Below are positions 12,378 to 22,533 of a stretch of 64,000 nt of DNA, one piece after another (position 1 is the stretch's first letter; every line of letters starts with the position of its first letter). Position numbers and translations under genes: made by a program. This DNA is from Sarcomyxa edulis. Lineage: Eukaryota > Basidiomycota > Agaricomycetes > Agaricales > Mycenaceae. The notes under the pieces were generated by a model. That model saw only the letters and a list, made by a program, of their open reading frames with translations. It had not been told where the DNA came from and ran no database searches. The stretch spans positions 1,922,001 to 1,986,000 of the forward strand of contig QUOL01000002.1 in the NCBI GenBank assembly GCA_009761415.1. The letters run 5' to 3'.

Positions 12378-13753
12378 ATGGAATTCTTCAACGACGTCGG
12401 AGGGGACCCATTGAAGCCATCCTTGTTCGAATTGGTTGCACAGGAGCAACTCAGGGATCTCCTACAACCAGCACTTAAATATGTCTTAGCCGTAAGCACT
12501 TTCTCCAGCCTTTTTCGCGTTTCTCCTCATGTCTTGGTCAGGTTTTCGCCCAAAGATACCCTAGATACCTACTGCGCATAGTGAATCGACATGAGGAGTT
12601 TTATGCAGCGATAATGCTATTCGTAGAGCGGCATTATCTTCGCAAACATAGTGCGCACTTCTCAACCCTTCCTTGAGACCTGCCTACTCACGGAGAACCA
12701 GATGCATCCTTCTCGGAAAACTTCTACGGCCTCAAGCGTAGACGAAGGCCTTGGATAGAAACCGAGAGGGCTAATGCAGCGGTGGGTGGGATTCCGGATG
12801 GGGAGAAACTACGGAGTCGGGAAGTCTGGCGTTCATTACTGTTTCTTGTGAGCTTTCTGTTTCTTGGACGTTCTTCTCCTCTAATTATAACTTCAGGTTG
12901 GCGTTCCGTATCTCCGAGCGAAGGCCCAGGACTACTACGAAGAACTAGGTGGTGGACTGAATTCTGATATCGTCGAAGATGGCACGGATGTTCGGCAGTT
13001 GCGTGCTTTGACAGATCAGGCAAGTAAAGGGCGTCCTACTCCCGAATTGCTCATATATTGATACACAAATCCGTATTTTAGACTTTTAAAGGTCGGCTAC
13101 GGAGAGCGTTTAAAGCCGCATACCCCTGGCTCAATACATCTTTTGAGTTGTGGCTGCTCGTCTGCAATGTGGCGTACCTCTTCGACCGGACACCCTTCTA
13201 TCGACCTTGGTTATCATGGATTGGCGTAGACTTACGCCGACTGGGGATCGAAGATTTCGTGAGTGTCTCACCCATGTCAAGCAACATCATGTACTAAGGT
13301 ATTGTCCAGCGAGCTGCTAGCCTTGGATCTCGTAAGGGTACACCTGATCAGACGCGTGGGATCGTGGCGCGACTTCGCCGTTTGCTCCTGACTTCACCGC
13401 AACTGCTGCTCGATTCTCTGAGGCTCCTTTTACCGACGGCCATCTTTTTCGTCAAGTTCCTGGAATGGTGGTACTCTCCTGGATCTCCGGCGCGTTCTCT
13501 CTCGACGTCACCTCTTGGACCAGCTGTTCCCCCGCCGCGTCTACTTCCGCCTCATCCTAACGGCATACCGTTCGACCCGACAAGCTACGGTCAATGTCCC
13601 ATCTGTCACAACGGCATTAATAATGCCACGGCTCTTCCATCTGGATATGTTTTTTGCTACCGTTGCGCGTATGATCAGGTGGAGAAGAACGGAAATTGCC
13701 CAGTGACACTATTGCCTGCGCGAGTATGGCAGCTGAGGAAAGTTATGGTGTGA
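12378..13753 (+). CDS. PEX12: Peroxin 12, RING E3 component of the peroxisomal import machinery
   Basis: The start at 12378 reads MEFFNDVGGDPLKPSLFEL, typical of Pex12. About five short introns follow. Middle segments such as FSENFYGLKRRR and FELWLLVCNVAYLFD match the membrane-embedded Pex2/Pex10/Pex12 domain. The C-terminus carries the reduced RING of this family: CPICHNGINNATALPSGYVF, then CYRC and CPVTL. Pex12 with Pex2 and Pex10 forms the ubiquitin ligase that modifies the import receptor Pex5 for recycling. The Pex12 RING naturally lacks some zinc ligands, so the missing cysteines are expected rather than damage. PEX2, its partner, lies about 44 kb away in this window. Stop codon at 13751-13753. 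Confidence 0.93.
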
Positions 13754-13885
13754 CGCACGTTCGTCGTAGATAATACAACCGATATCGATATATACCTTGA
13801 TGTACTCTATGTCCTGAAGATATGTTGACGATGGACCTCGATGGTATGTTTTGCCGGAACCTTTTGAGTGAAATCCCATTTTAGA

Positions 13886-13891
13886 CACGTG
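13886..13891. promoter_or_regulatory. CACGTG E-box, possible Pho4/NUC-1-type site
   Basis: A perfect CACGTG lies 210 bp upstream of the PHO81-like start codon, in the 347-bp gap after PEX12. CACGTG is the site bound by the phosphate-starvation bHLH factors Pho4 of yeast and NUC-1 of Neurospora, and yeast PHO81 is itself a Pho4 target. The role here is inferred from motif and neighbour. Confidence 0.5.
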
Positions 13892-14035
13892 TGTAAAACC
13901 CGGAGCACTTGAGCTCGAAGGTTCAGGCCATTTACAATTCTTTCATCTCCTGCCTAGCCACCTGCTCTCTCCCACATCTCTCATGGATTATATTTACTGC
14001 ACTACGAGGTCTGTCATTTGAAGGCAAACGTGCAC

Positions 14036-14041
14036 CCCTCC
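14036..14041 (-). promoter_or_regulatory. CACGTT, possible lower-affinity Pho4-type site
   Basis: AACGTG on the plus strand (CACGTT on the minus) sits 60 bp before the PHO81 start codon. CACGTT is the known weaker Pho4 site. Together with the CACGTG at 13886 it makes a two-site arrangement, though a single hexamer of this kind occurs often by chance. Confidence 0.35.
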
Positions 14042-14100
14042 ATTCTTCGAACACCCACCCTGGCCACTGGCAGCTCGCACACGACCGTTAATTCTCTATC

Positions 14101-17100
14101 ATGAAGGTACGTGGATCCCCTTCATTTCCTAAAGTGACGAGCTGCACACTGAAACTGGAGTCTAGTTTGGCAAGAAAATACAGGCTCAGCAAGTCCCTGG
14201 ATGGTCGCCCTACTATCTGGATTATAAATTTCTCAAAAAGATCATCTCATCGCTCGCTGCGAACCGCCCCGCATCGGAGGCAGCTGCTTTAGCGTTAGGC
14301 GTCCGACCCACAGACAGTCAAACGCAGTCTTCTCCCATAGCCTTTCCTTCAGATGATGGCCCTGGACGACCTCCTATATTCCCTGTCTCGGGGCAGGACG
14401 ATGATAGAGGTCCGGACTTCCGAGCTCACAAAGCAGCCTTCTTTTTCAAGCTTGAGCGGGAATTGGAGAAGGTATGGATCGTCGTTTGTAGACTGGAATG
14501 TGGATCTTGATCAACGGAACACGTAATTTATGTTATAGATCAACGCATTCTACCTGCAGAAGGAGGCCGAACTCACTCTACGCCTGGAGACCCTACTTTC
14601 GAAGAGAAGAGCTGCCGTGATGCGAGGGCTCCCAGATAATGGTGACGATAGCATCCAGAACAATGTGGAATGGAGCGCTGTCGAAGAGGGCTTTCGGCTC
14701 CTCGAACGTGATCTTGGAAAACTGCAGGTATATATGATACCATCTTCACTGTTGGCTCATGCGAACAAGGATATTTTCAGCAATTCGTCGAGATAAATGC
14801 CACCGGTTTCCGCAAGATCCTCAAAAAGTTCGATAAGCGTTCTACCTCGACAACGAAAGAGTTGTACCTTGCTCGGCAGGTGGATGTTCAGCCTGTGTTC
14901 AACAGACAGGTCCGCTATATCGTTACTTGTCAAGGAATGTACTTAGGAATCCCGAATCTAGCTCATCTCAGAGCTGTCTGATACAGTAGCGGGATGTCTA
15001 CTCGATCTCACCGATTTATCCTCTGGAATCAACTTTGAAGGTCGTGCAGCCAACGATATCTTCACGCAACAGATAATGACCGAACGAGCCCCGCATATGG
15101 GTCCCTTTCATGATCTTGAGAATAATCTCCGAAAAGCTGTAGCCAGCTCGGATCCAAGCGTTATCGCGGACTGCGTTCGATATTCCGACGTTCTCGCCCA
15201 GCAGAACGGCGGTAAAATAAACGTTACACGGATCCTGTGGAACGTCATCATCGAGGCACCTTCTGAACTGGCCGATCTTATTCTCTCCTCGATGTCTTCA
15301 CCGTTTGATTATCAGTTCATAGACGATATCAATGGTCGAACTTGCCTGCACGAGGCTTCAATAGCTGGTACCCTTCGCCTCGTCGACCTGTGCGTTGACA
15401 ACGGTGTGCAAATCGAAAAGGTTGATGTGTATGGACGATCGGCACTTCATTATGCCTCCATGAATGGCCACGCGAATGTTTGTAGACGTCTCTTGGAAGC
15501 AGGCCTACCTCCGAACACTCTCGACATGGACAATTACAGCCCCCTCGTCTACGCCACATTACGAGGAAGCGTGGACTGTGTTAGGGTACTGCTTGAAGAC
15601 GGGAAAGTTTCAGCGGAGCCCACGTTGTCCATAGGCGATCTTATCCCATTATCACTTGCCAGTCAATCGGGCCATTTTGATGTCGTCCTGTTGTTGCTTC
15701 AACACGGTGCGAAACCTTTGCCAAATAGCAATGGAGAATTCCCCATGCATCTAGCTGCGAGGGAGGGTCACGCCGAAGTTTGCAAACTTCTCCTTGAAGG
15801 CGATGGTTGGGATACTCCAGACAGATACCACGAATGGACCCCACTATTCCATGCAGCGCGTTATGGGCAGAACGAATGTATCCAGATCCTCCTGAAGGCT
15901 GGCAGCCGCGCTCAAATCGTTGACGAGCTTGGTCATTTACCGGTACATTACGCTGCATGGTACGGGCATCACGATTGCGTCGACTCTCTTCTCAACACGG
16001 CCATCAGCCCCTACCCTGCTGGCGTTTTGAGGAAAGTGCCCGATACCTCACCTCTCTCTGACATGGAAAAAACCGAGGAATCTGAGATTGATCTCATACC
16101 CTCCTTGTCCTTGCCTCCGCCTATAATGCCTCATCGCGTATACGGTCACAATTACCTAGACAAGAGTCATTTAGTTCAAGTTTCCATTGGCCAGTCCTCA
16201 TCTCGCTGCAAGGAATTTTCCGGAGTACGACTGCATCACCGTCTCATCAGCCCGGCTTTCAAAGATGAATATCTTCTTGCATCCACCCCTCTGAAACTAG
16301 TAATGACCACCAGCCGTGCAGTCAACTCTGCACCGTACAGTATATCGCTTCCGCAACGCGACGAGAAGGGTATCTTCACGTTCCAGATCAACTCGCTCGA
16401 CAATCTCTTCTTGGAATTTTCAATCTACCCAAATTTTGGCACGAAGACTATTGGCCGTGCAATCGCCCTACCGTCCCTTTTCACAGATATCGAGAACAAT
16501 CAATCCTTCGTGCTACCGATACTAGACCATCGGTTACATGTGATTGGAGAGGTAAATGCTCACATGTTTCATTGATGTCAATGGTTCACTGACAGCTTCC
16601 AGGTCTCGTTTGAGGTCAACATCGTGACATCTTTCGACGGCGTAACTCTGGAAGTTGGAGGCGATGTTGAGACGTACTGGAAGTCAATGGCCATGCCGAT
16701 ATCGGCCATCCCCCATCCAGTGTGGCCCAAGCATGCTAGCTATACAGGCTCAGCTCAAACATCACCCTCCGCTCACTCTGTCGCAAGCTCTGCAGGACAT
16801 GCGTTCACAATCTCATCATTGCACGGAAATTATGTCTACGTCGTGGTTCAAGTGACCAGAGACTTCCACCCCGTTGTATATTCGGACTGGCTACTCCCTG
16901 ACATTGGATTTGATCTGAGTGTCGCTGATGTCACCCTTGCTCAGTTCGAGGCTCTGGCAAGGCGTTTCGGACGAAGCTTGAACATGACGAATACGTCGAT
17001 GGCGCTTGATTGGCCTGCTCTCATTTCTCATTCAATGGTTTCACTTGCACAACTCATGAAGGTAGGAATTGACCTCTTAAATTTCATTTCGACCCAACTG

Positions 17101-17813
17101 ACAGTCTGCCGAAGATCCTGCCTATCACTATCGGAATGACCCTCGACGTCGCATATCCTCCGCGATCGGTGAGAGAAAGCAGACACATTGGACACCGACT
17201 GGATTTCAACCGTTTCGTGGATTCGGTTCTGAGAACCATCTATAATACCTCTGCAGCTCTCGGGGGACCTTTTGCTCGTCGAAGAATTGTTTTTACTTCC
17301 TTTTGCCCAGACGTTTGTTCTGCTTTGAACTGGAAACAACCCAACTGTACGTCAAAGAATTTGTCTTTTTCCTCGAGGCAAAGGCATTGATGTTCATTCT
17401 TCTCTTAGATCCCATATTTTTTGCTTCACCGTGTGGAAAGAGGAGTGAACATCCACCGAGCCGTACCTCGATAGACCTCGAGAATGAAAATGACAGCCGT
17501 CTGCAAAGCGTAGGTGCCGCCGTCGAGTTTTCTCGCATCAACAATCTTCTAGGCGTATTCGTGGATGCAAAGCTTCTGGTATGTTTCCTAGTGTTCGCCT
17601 GAGACTTCTTGCTTACTCCGAAGCACGCAGTTAAAGGTCCCGTCGTTGATTCAGGGTATCCGAAATGCAGGGCTTCTTGTTGGCGTTTATGGTGGCTCAG
17701 ATACTTCAGCGTCTCTTACCACTGCTTCTGGGATCGAGGGCAGTCCGGTGGATGCGTTTTTGAGAGATGGAATCGTTGTATACACAGATCTCTCCATGCG
17801 CGAGTTGATCTGA
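14101..17813 (+). CDS. PHO81: Pho81-like phosphate sensor: SPX, ankyrin repeats and degenerate GDPD domain
   Basis: The first exon encodes only MK; after a short intron the SPX domain begins FGKKIQAQQVPGWSPYYLDY, which corrects the start. The SPX continues through FKLERELEKINAFYLQKEAE and a second segment near 14820 (FRKILKKFDKR). Ankyrin repeats lie at about 15330-16000, with signatures such as GRTCLHEAS, GRSALHYASMNGH and GEFPMHLAAREGH. The C-terminal third (about 16600-17800) corresponds to the glycerophosphodiesterase-like domain and ends at TGA 17811-17813. In yeast Pho81 inhibits the Pho80-Pho85 cyclin kinase at low phosphate; Neurospora NUC-2 is the homologue. The canonical HRG...ENT catalytic signature is not visible, so the GDPD part is probably not an enzyme. 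Gene order SPX-ANK-GDPD is diagnostic. Confidence 0.93.
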
Positions 17814-18153
17814 ACAGAAGGTGACTACTAGTACACGAGATCTTGGATATTAGCTTGTTGTATACCTGTAATTCATGTTATTACACGAGACAGAACATTG
17901 TATCGTTATAGCTTATGACCTCCACCCTCTTTCACAGTGCAACTCGAAGCACAGTTGATGCACAGTACTGAGTATATATATCACGTCGAAGAACACGTCG
18001 AGTCGGCGCGGTGACAAACTCGGACATGTGCCTCGATGAGTCGATCGCGATCAAGAAATTTCAAGCGGACTCGAAAAAGCCTTGAATTTCCCCGGACATA
18101 CGATATCTCTCATCTCTTTCTTTTCGATTTCTCACCAACCCAACTCGCGAGAC
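17814..18153. promoter_or_regulatory. Intergenic promoter region of FOL2
   Basis: This 340-bp gap follows PHO81 in tandem. It contains a TATATATA box at 17973-17980, about 175 bp before the FOL2 ATG, followed by two copies of CACGTCGA near 17982-18003. Pyrimidine-rich sequence just before the ATG is typical of fungal leaders. Confidence 0.4.
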
Positions 18154-19320
18154 ATGTCCCATAGCACCCTTCTCTCAGACGGTCTCCGGAAACTACAGCT
18201 CCACCAGGAAGCCACTGACACAGAAGAAGAAACCGAGGATATACCTACGGCTGATCAGGAAGAGGACCATGCACCGTCACCTCCACCTTCTTCTAATCGT
18301 GTACCCTTCAAGGACCATCTTCGGGATGGATATGGGTTCCGGCCTGCCTCTGGGATATCCACGCCTGTCCTTGGGACTGGGACTGAGAAGAGTCACGGGA
18401 GCCCCTTACCTGACCCCAACGGTTTAGGATGGCCTGGTAAGCAACCCACCACCCTCAAAGACTCCCAACCAACACTCGGAGCTAACACCGAACACCGAAT
18501 CCTCAGCCAAATCAACCGTCTCTCGATTAAACGCGACACCAGCCGAAAAAGCTGCCCGGGAATTACGAATGACCACTGCTGTACGAACAATTCTTGAATG
18601 TATCGGTGAGGATCCCGATCGTGAAGGACTTTTACGGACACCAGAGCGTTATGCACAGGCACTTATGTGGATGACCAAGGGGTATGAGGAACGTTTAGCA
18701 GGTACTCTCCCTTACTTGCCTTCTACGAGAAAGAATGTTAAACAGGCTTCGGTGTCATTCAGACGTGATAAACGATGCTGTTTTTGCGGAAGACCACGAT
18801 GAAATGGTACTTGTTCGTGACATTGATATATCTAGTCTGTGTGAACATCATCTGGTGCCATTTACTGGGAAGGTCCGTGTGTTCCCAGGAGTTTCTTACG
18901 TTGACCCACTGACTCATATCTTATATCTTATTCCAGATTGCGATAGCATATATACCAAACAAACTAGTACTCGGACTCTCCAAACTCGCTCGAATCGCCG
19001 AAACGTTCTCTCGACGCCTACAAGTACAAGAACGGCTCACAAAGCAGATCGCCATCGCCGTCGAGGAAGCCATTAAACCAAGGGGTGTAGCGGTGGTCAT
19101 GGAGGCTACGTATGTATCCACTCTCGTGCCTCATCTCATGCCTTCGATACTGCTCGACTTACTGACCCTTTTAATATTGATTTGTTCTAGCCATATGTGC
19201 ATGACGATGCGTGGTGTTCAAAAACCTGGTTCGAGCACTGTTACTTCTTGTATGCTTGGCTGCTTCCGTACGCAGCAGAAAACTCGCGAAGAGTTTCTTA
19301 CTCTCATGAAGTCGAGATGA
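18154..19320 (+). CDS. FOL2: GTP cyclohydrolase I
   Basis: This enzyme converts GTP to dihydroneopterin triphosphate, the first step of folate (and tetrahydrobiopterin) synthesis. The start [19 protein letters not shown] opens an acidic, Pro/Ser-rich N-terminal extension of about 100 residues, usual for fungal forms. The catalytic core begins near 18570 with [20 protein letters not shown]. The zinc ligands are visible in LCEHHLVPF (Cys and His) and in TSCMLGCF (Cys). [13 protein letters not shown] segment lines the active site. At least four short introns interrupt the gene, and it ends LTLMKSR at 19320. It converges on mtSSB. MET7, another folate gene, lies 29 kb downstream, too far to be called a cluster. 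Confidence 0.94.
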
Positions 19321-19697
19321 CATGTCTCTCTTCACTGTTCTGCATTATTTAATTTAGCTTACTCCTGGCGATTCAACTCGCTACCAAATCTCGATTCAAC
19401 TCGCATTCTTTGCATGTAGCATTCATCTACTTATCAGCATAACTTATATATCTTTTGGGGGGTTTGACGGAGGAGAAATGGAAGACGGCGAACAGGCTAT
19501 GGATTGGTAGCATAGACGTGATAGTTGATTGGGGATTATCTTTTGTGGAACATCTATATATATCGAATGGGGAGGGGCCGGATTATATTAACTTTTATGT
19601 CAAGATCGCGGCGTACACGAGTATAGTCGACTGGAGTCGTTCGCACTGAAGATGAGTGGATGATAAGATATCAGCATTGGGAAAGGGTTGATATTAT
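19321..19697. other. Convergent intergenic region, nothing recognised
   Basis: This 377-bp gap holds the 3' UTRs of FOL2 and mtSSB. I see AT-rich stretches (TATATATC near 19556) and no coding or RNA-gene signature. Confidence 0.5.
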
Positions 19698-20380
19698 CTA
19701 TTCGGAGTCCTCGGTGTGCTCGGGCTCTCTAGGATTCTGGAGAACCTTGAGCTTGTCTATGAAGATTCAAGCATACAACTCAACTAGGTGCTCAATCGAA
19801 CCAAAAACAAGAAAGGCGTACCGTGTCTCAAGAAGACTTGCCTCTGGCCTTGAGGGGTGGAAGGGTCCGCATCACGTTCGGCTTCCTTATATTCATACGC
19901 GGCCTCGACGTAAACGAGGGAGCCTTTCCTGAGGCTCATGAGGTATTTTGCTTGGTTTTCTCCGAAAGCCATGATTCTGTGCCAAGATGTGGTAGGCTCC
20001 ACGCGTTCTATGGAAGGTTTCAGCAGAGGTCGTTGATGCAAGAGAGAAATGTACTGACGGCCATCGGGACCAGGAGGAGGGACAGAATTTGTGGTCGCAA
20101 CGGTGTAACTAACGCGTGTGTAAGCAAGTTCCTCTTTCTTAGGAACAACTAGCAGATACATACATGACGTATTCCTTGTCGTTCTTTGTAGTCTTGATCT
20201 CTGGGTCTCTTCCCAGTCTTCCAACGAGAGTCAGCTTTGCGAAGTTGAGACGGGAAGAGCTTGTTGAGAAGGCCTAAAAGACAGACAGATTGTGAGTAGA
20301 AGGGCATATGGGTGTCGTGTGAAGAGAGGACTTACACGAGCTGGTGCGCGAGAAGCTGAGGCACGGATAGCGGAGAACAT
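19698..20380 (-). CDS. RIM1: Mitochondrial single-stranded DNA-binding protein
   Basis: The gene begins at 20380 with MFSAIRASASRAPAR, an Arg/Ser/Ala-rich mitochondrial presequence. After an intron the OB-fold starts with LNFAKLTLVGRLGRDPEIK. Later segments TTSWHRIMAFGENQAKYL and KGSLVYVEAAYEYKEA are characteristic of SSB. The last intron joins QRQVFLRH to DKLKVLQNPREPEHTEDSE, ending at 19698. The protein coats single-stranded mtDNA during replication, as yeast Rim1 does. The inverted-repeat end of a Harbinger relic lies only 70 bp upstream of the ATG, so the promoter must be very short or lie within the element. Confidence 0.92.
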
Positions 20381-20452
20381 GATGGATAGAGTAGGAGTTG
20401 GTTGAGTGAGTAAACTGAGTAAATTCGAACGAAAAAGGACAGCTGGCCAATT

Positions 20453-20587
20453 GGGGCTGCTCAATTCTTAGCTCGGCTCAGCTCAACCTGCTCAGCTCGA
20501 GAGTGCTCAACCTCTTGGCGCCTGTAAGCGATGCAAGCGAGTGCTGCACGAGGCCGGAGTCTCCGCAAGCGAACGGCCGCGAGCTCT
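20453..20587 (+). repeat. Left terminal inverted repeat of the Harbinger relic
   Basis: About 135 bp, matching the reverse complement of 22257-22401. The first 75 or so bases are essentially identical; the inner part has small indels around CAAGCGAG and then matches again through AACGGCCGCGAGCTC. Such long inverted repeats are unusual for Harbinger elements, which often have 15-50 bp. Confidence 0.9.
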
Positions 20588-21126
20588 GCAAATACTCACT
20601 CACCAATCCTTCGAAGTCCCACAACCTCCCAGCCAACTGACCGCCATGCCGCCCGTCATACGCACTGTTCGCGATGTACAAGAGCTTTTCCTCTTGGTCT
20701 CAGCACCAATGCAGGTCCTCGCCGTTACACGAGCTGTCAGCTAACACTATTCGCCTCCAGAACGAATTCGACGTAGGCTGCAGACTTCGACTTCGACATG
20801 TCAATTGTCTTCCAACAAATCTCTGCTGGTCTCATGGGTTATGCAGCTAGCTTTCCAGGGCTAGGACCTCGAGGGCCCATGATCGATGCGAGAAGTGCGA
20901 GGAGTTCTTCAGCATCGCGTTGGTCTAACAGACATTTTTGGCACTTATTTAGGTAAGTATCTACATTTTCTGGCGCCTCGTCAGGACTGACAATCGTTTA
21001 ATTGGATGCTTAGACTTGGACGCATCACGTTCGATCGTCTCGTCCATCTATTTTCCTCATCCTCTATGGTGTTCGTGTTTTCTCTCGTTTTTTGTTTTTG
21101 TGCAGAGACCCTGACTCTTCGTGTAG

Positions 21127-21475
21127 ATCAATGTTCAAGGAGTTGTCGATCACATGCGGCGCTTTATTGCGTTCGAGATGGGCTTTCCCAGATCTGTCGT
21201 GTGGAAACATTGTCAACAGTACTTTCAAGGCAACAAGATGGTATGTATTTTGGTATGTGTTCTTGGCAATCATACTAAATTTGTCCTTTGTAGGGTACCC
21301 TTCGTCACCGTACGTCTTGCGTCCTTTCGACGACAACAGTTATCCACCAACTGAGCGAGACCGCTGTCGTCAATCCAACGCGCGCCTCTCGCCGATTCGC
21401 TCCCGAGTGGAGCAAGCATACGGTATACAGTTCCCTTCGCTCAAGGACTTACCCCTTTCGCAAGACATGGCTGTA
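21127..21475 (+). pseudogene. Broken Harbinger-type DDE transposase
   Basis: The segment INVQGVVDHMRRFIAFEMGF followed by VWKH and YFQGNK resembles the central part of fungal Harbinger/DDE_Tnp_4 transposases. After an intron-like gap (about 21240-21291) the frame resumes with GYPSSPYVLRPFDD and then IRSRVEQAYGIQFPSLKDLP, the C-terminal part. Between RSV and VWKH the residues that normally include the second catalytic Asp are missing, and near QAYGI a few residues of the usual xLKxRF stretch are also gone. The N-terminal half cannot be found. The product cannot be active. Confidence 0.8.
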
Positions 21476-22256
21476 GCGCTACAACCGTCTTCCACAGCCT
21501 ATCGTTACAGATTGATCCGTGTCGGTGGAGTGTCGCCTGCGGCCCACTCCAACAAGTGTAGCCAAGAGCCACGTGGCTTAGTCAGTAGTCAGCACTCGGC
21601 TCGGGGAGAATCGAGCCATTCGAGTAGAAGACATCATCTCACCGCAATCGAGCGTGTCAGCATCCCCATCCGAGCTTTGCGAGTAGCTCAGGAGACACCA
21701 AGGCCATCTCCATCAGCATACGTATGTTTGTCTATCGGAACACCATTGTATTCTGTACTCAATACATGCCACCTATACTATTGTATTGACTACTGTACCA
21801 CTCATGCAAGGCCTGAGGCTCATCTTAGTGCTGATAATATAGCCAGTGCATGAGATGGTCAAAGATAAATCCAACTTCGTGTTTGTGAGTCCTGGTAAAG
21901 CTACGGCAGAAAATGTGAATACTCACCTGAACAGACGACGAAAATGTTGTCAGGCCAACTTAACGCGACGCTGAAGCGCTGAAGATCACTCGTACGGCCC
22001 TGGACATCCTGGCCCCAAAGAAACCAGTAGCGTAACCGATGGGACCAGCATAGACTTCGAGTATCAAACTGGCGAAGTCGGTGCCTACACCGTCGTCTAC
22101 TTGGTCTAATATGTCCTCGAGGCGACTCGGAACAGCGAGGACCCACGTATGCGATAAGCCCAGGAGGAACAAGTCCTACTAGTGGAGAGCAGGGATTGTG
22201 CGTAGGATGGGGCGATAAAGTTGAAGACGTTCAAGCTGGGAGGTTCGATACTTATA

Positions 22257-22401
22257 AGAGCTCGCGGCCGTTCGCTTGGGGAGACTCCGGGCTTGTGCCA
22301 GTCCTCGTGTCTCTCGCTTGAATCGCTTACAGGCGCCAAGAGGTTGAGCACTCTCGAGCTGAGCAGGTTGAGCTGAGCCGAGCTAAGAATTGAGCAGCCC
22401 C
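22257..22401 (-). repeat. Right terminal inverted repeat of the Harbinger relic
   Basis: About 145 bp, the inverted partner of 20453-20587. Its inner side also shares CCTCCCAGC (in inverted orientation, near 22232) with sequence beyond the left repeat, suggesting that the homology once extended further. Confidence 0.9.
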
Positions 22402-22533
22402 ATTGTCTGTTATTTGCTTTAGACCGTCTAGACCAACATCCTCCTAGTCTAAATCCACTCAACTACTGGCGAAACATATCTCACCCTCGAACTAGCAGGC
22501 ACTCGTGGATATCTGGATAGATATATAGCAATT

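Larger units (their letters stand above)
20453..22401. mobile_element. Decayed PIF/Harbinger-type DNA transposon
   Basis: The element is bounded by terminal inverted repeats that begin GGGGCTGCTCAATTCTTAGC on the left and end with its reverse complement on the right. ATT flanks both ends (20450-20452 and 22402-22404), consistent with the 3-bp target duplication of PIF/Harbinger elements, although three bases can match by chance. Inside lies a broken DDE transposase of Harbinger type at about 21127-21475. At about 1.95 kb the element is shorter than usual for a complete one, and the transposase is damaged, so it is non-autonomous. It sits between the divergent mtSSB and HBS1 genes, 70 bp from one ATG and 133 bp from the other. 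Confidence 0.85.

Noticed and set aside
13600..13720. Degenerate RING in PEX12 as a sign of gene damage
   Set aside because: Pex12 orthologues normally lack part of the zinc ligands, so the reduced RING is the family norm.
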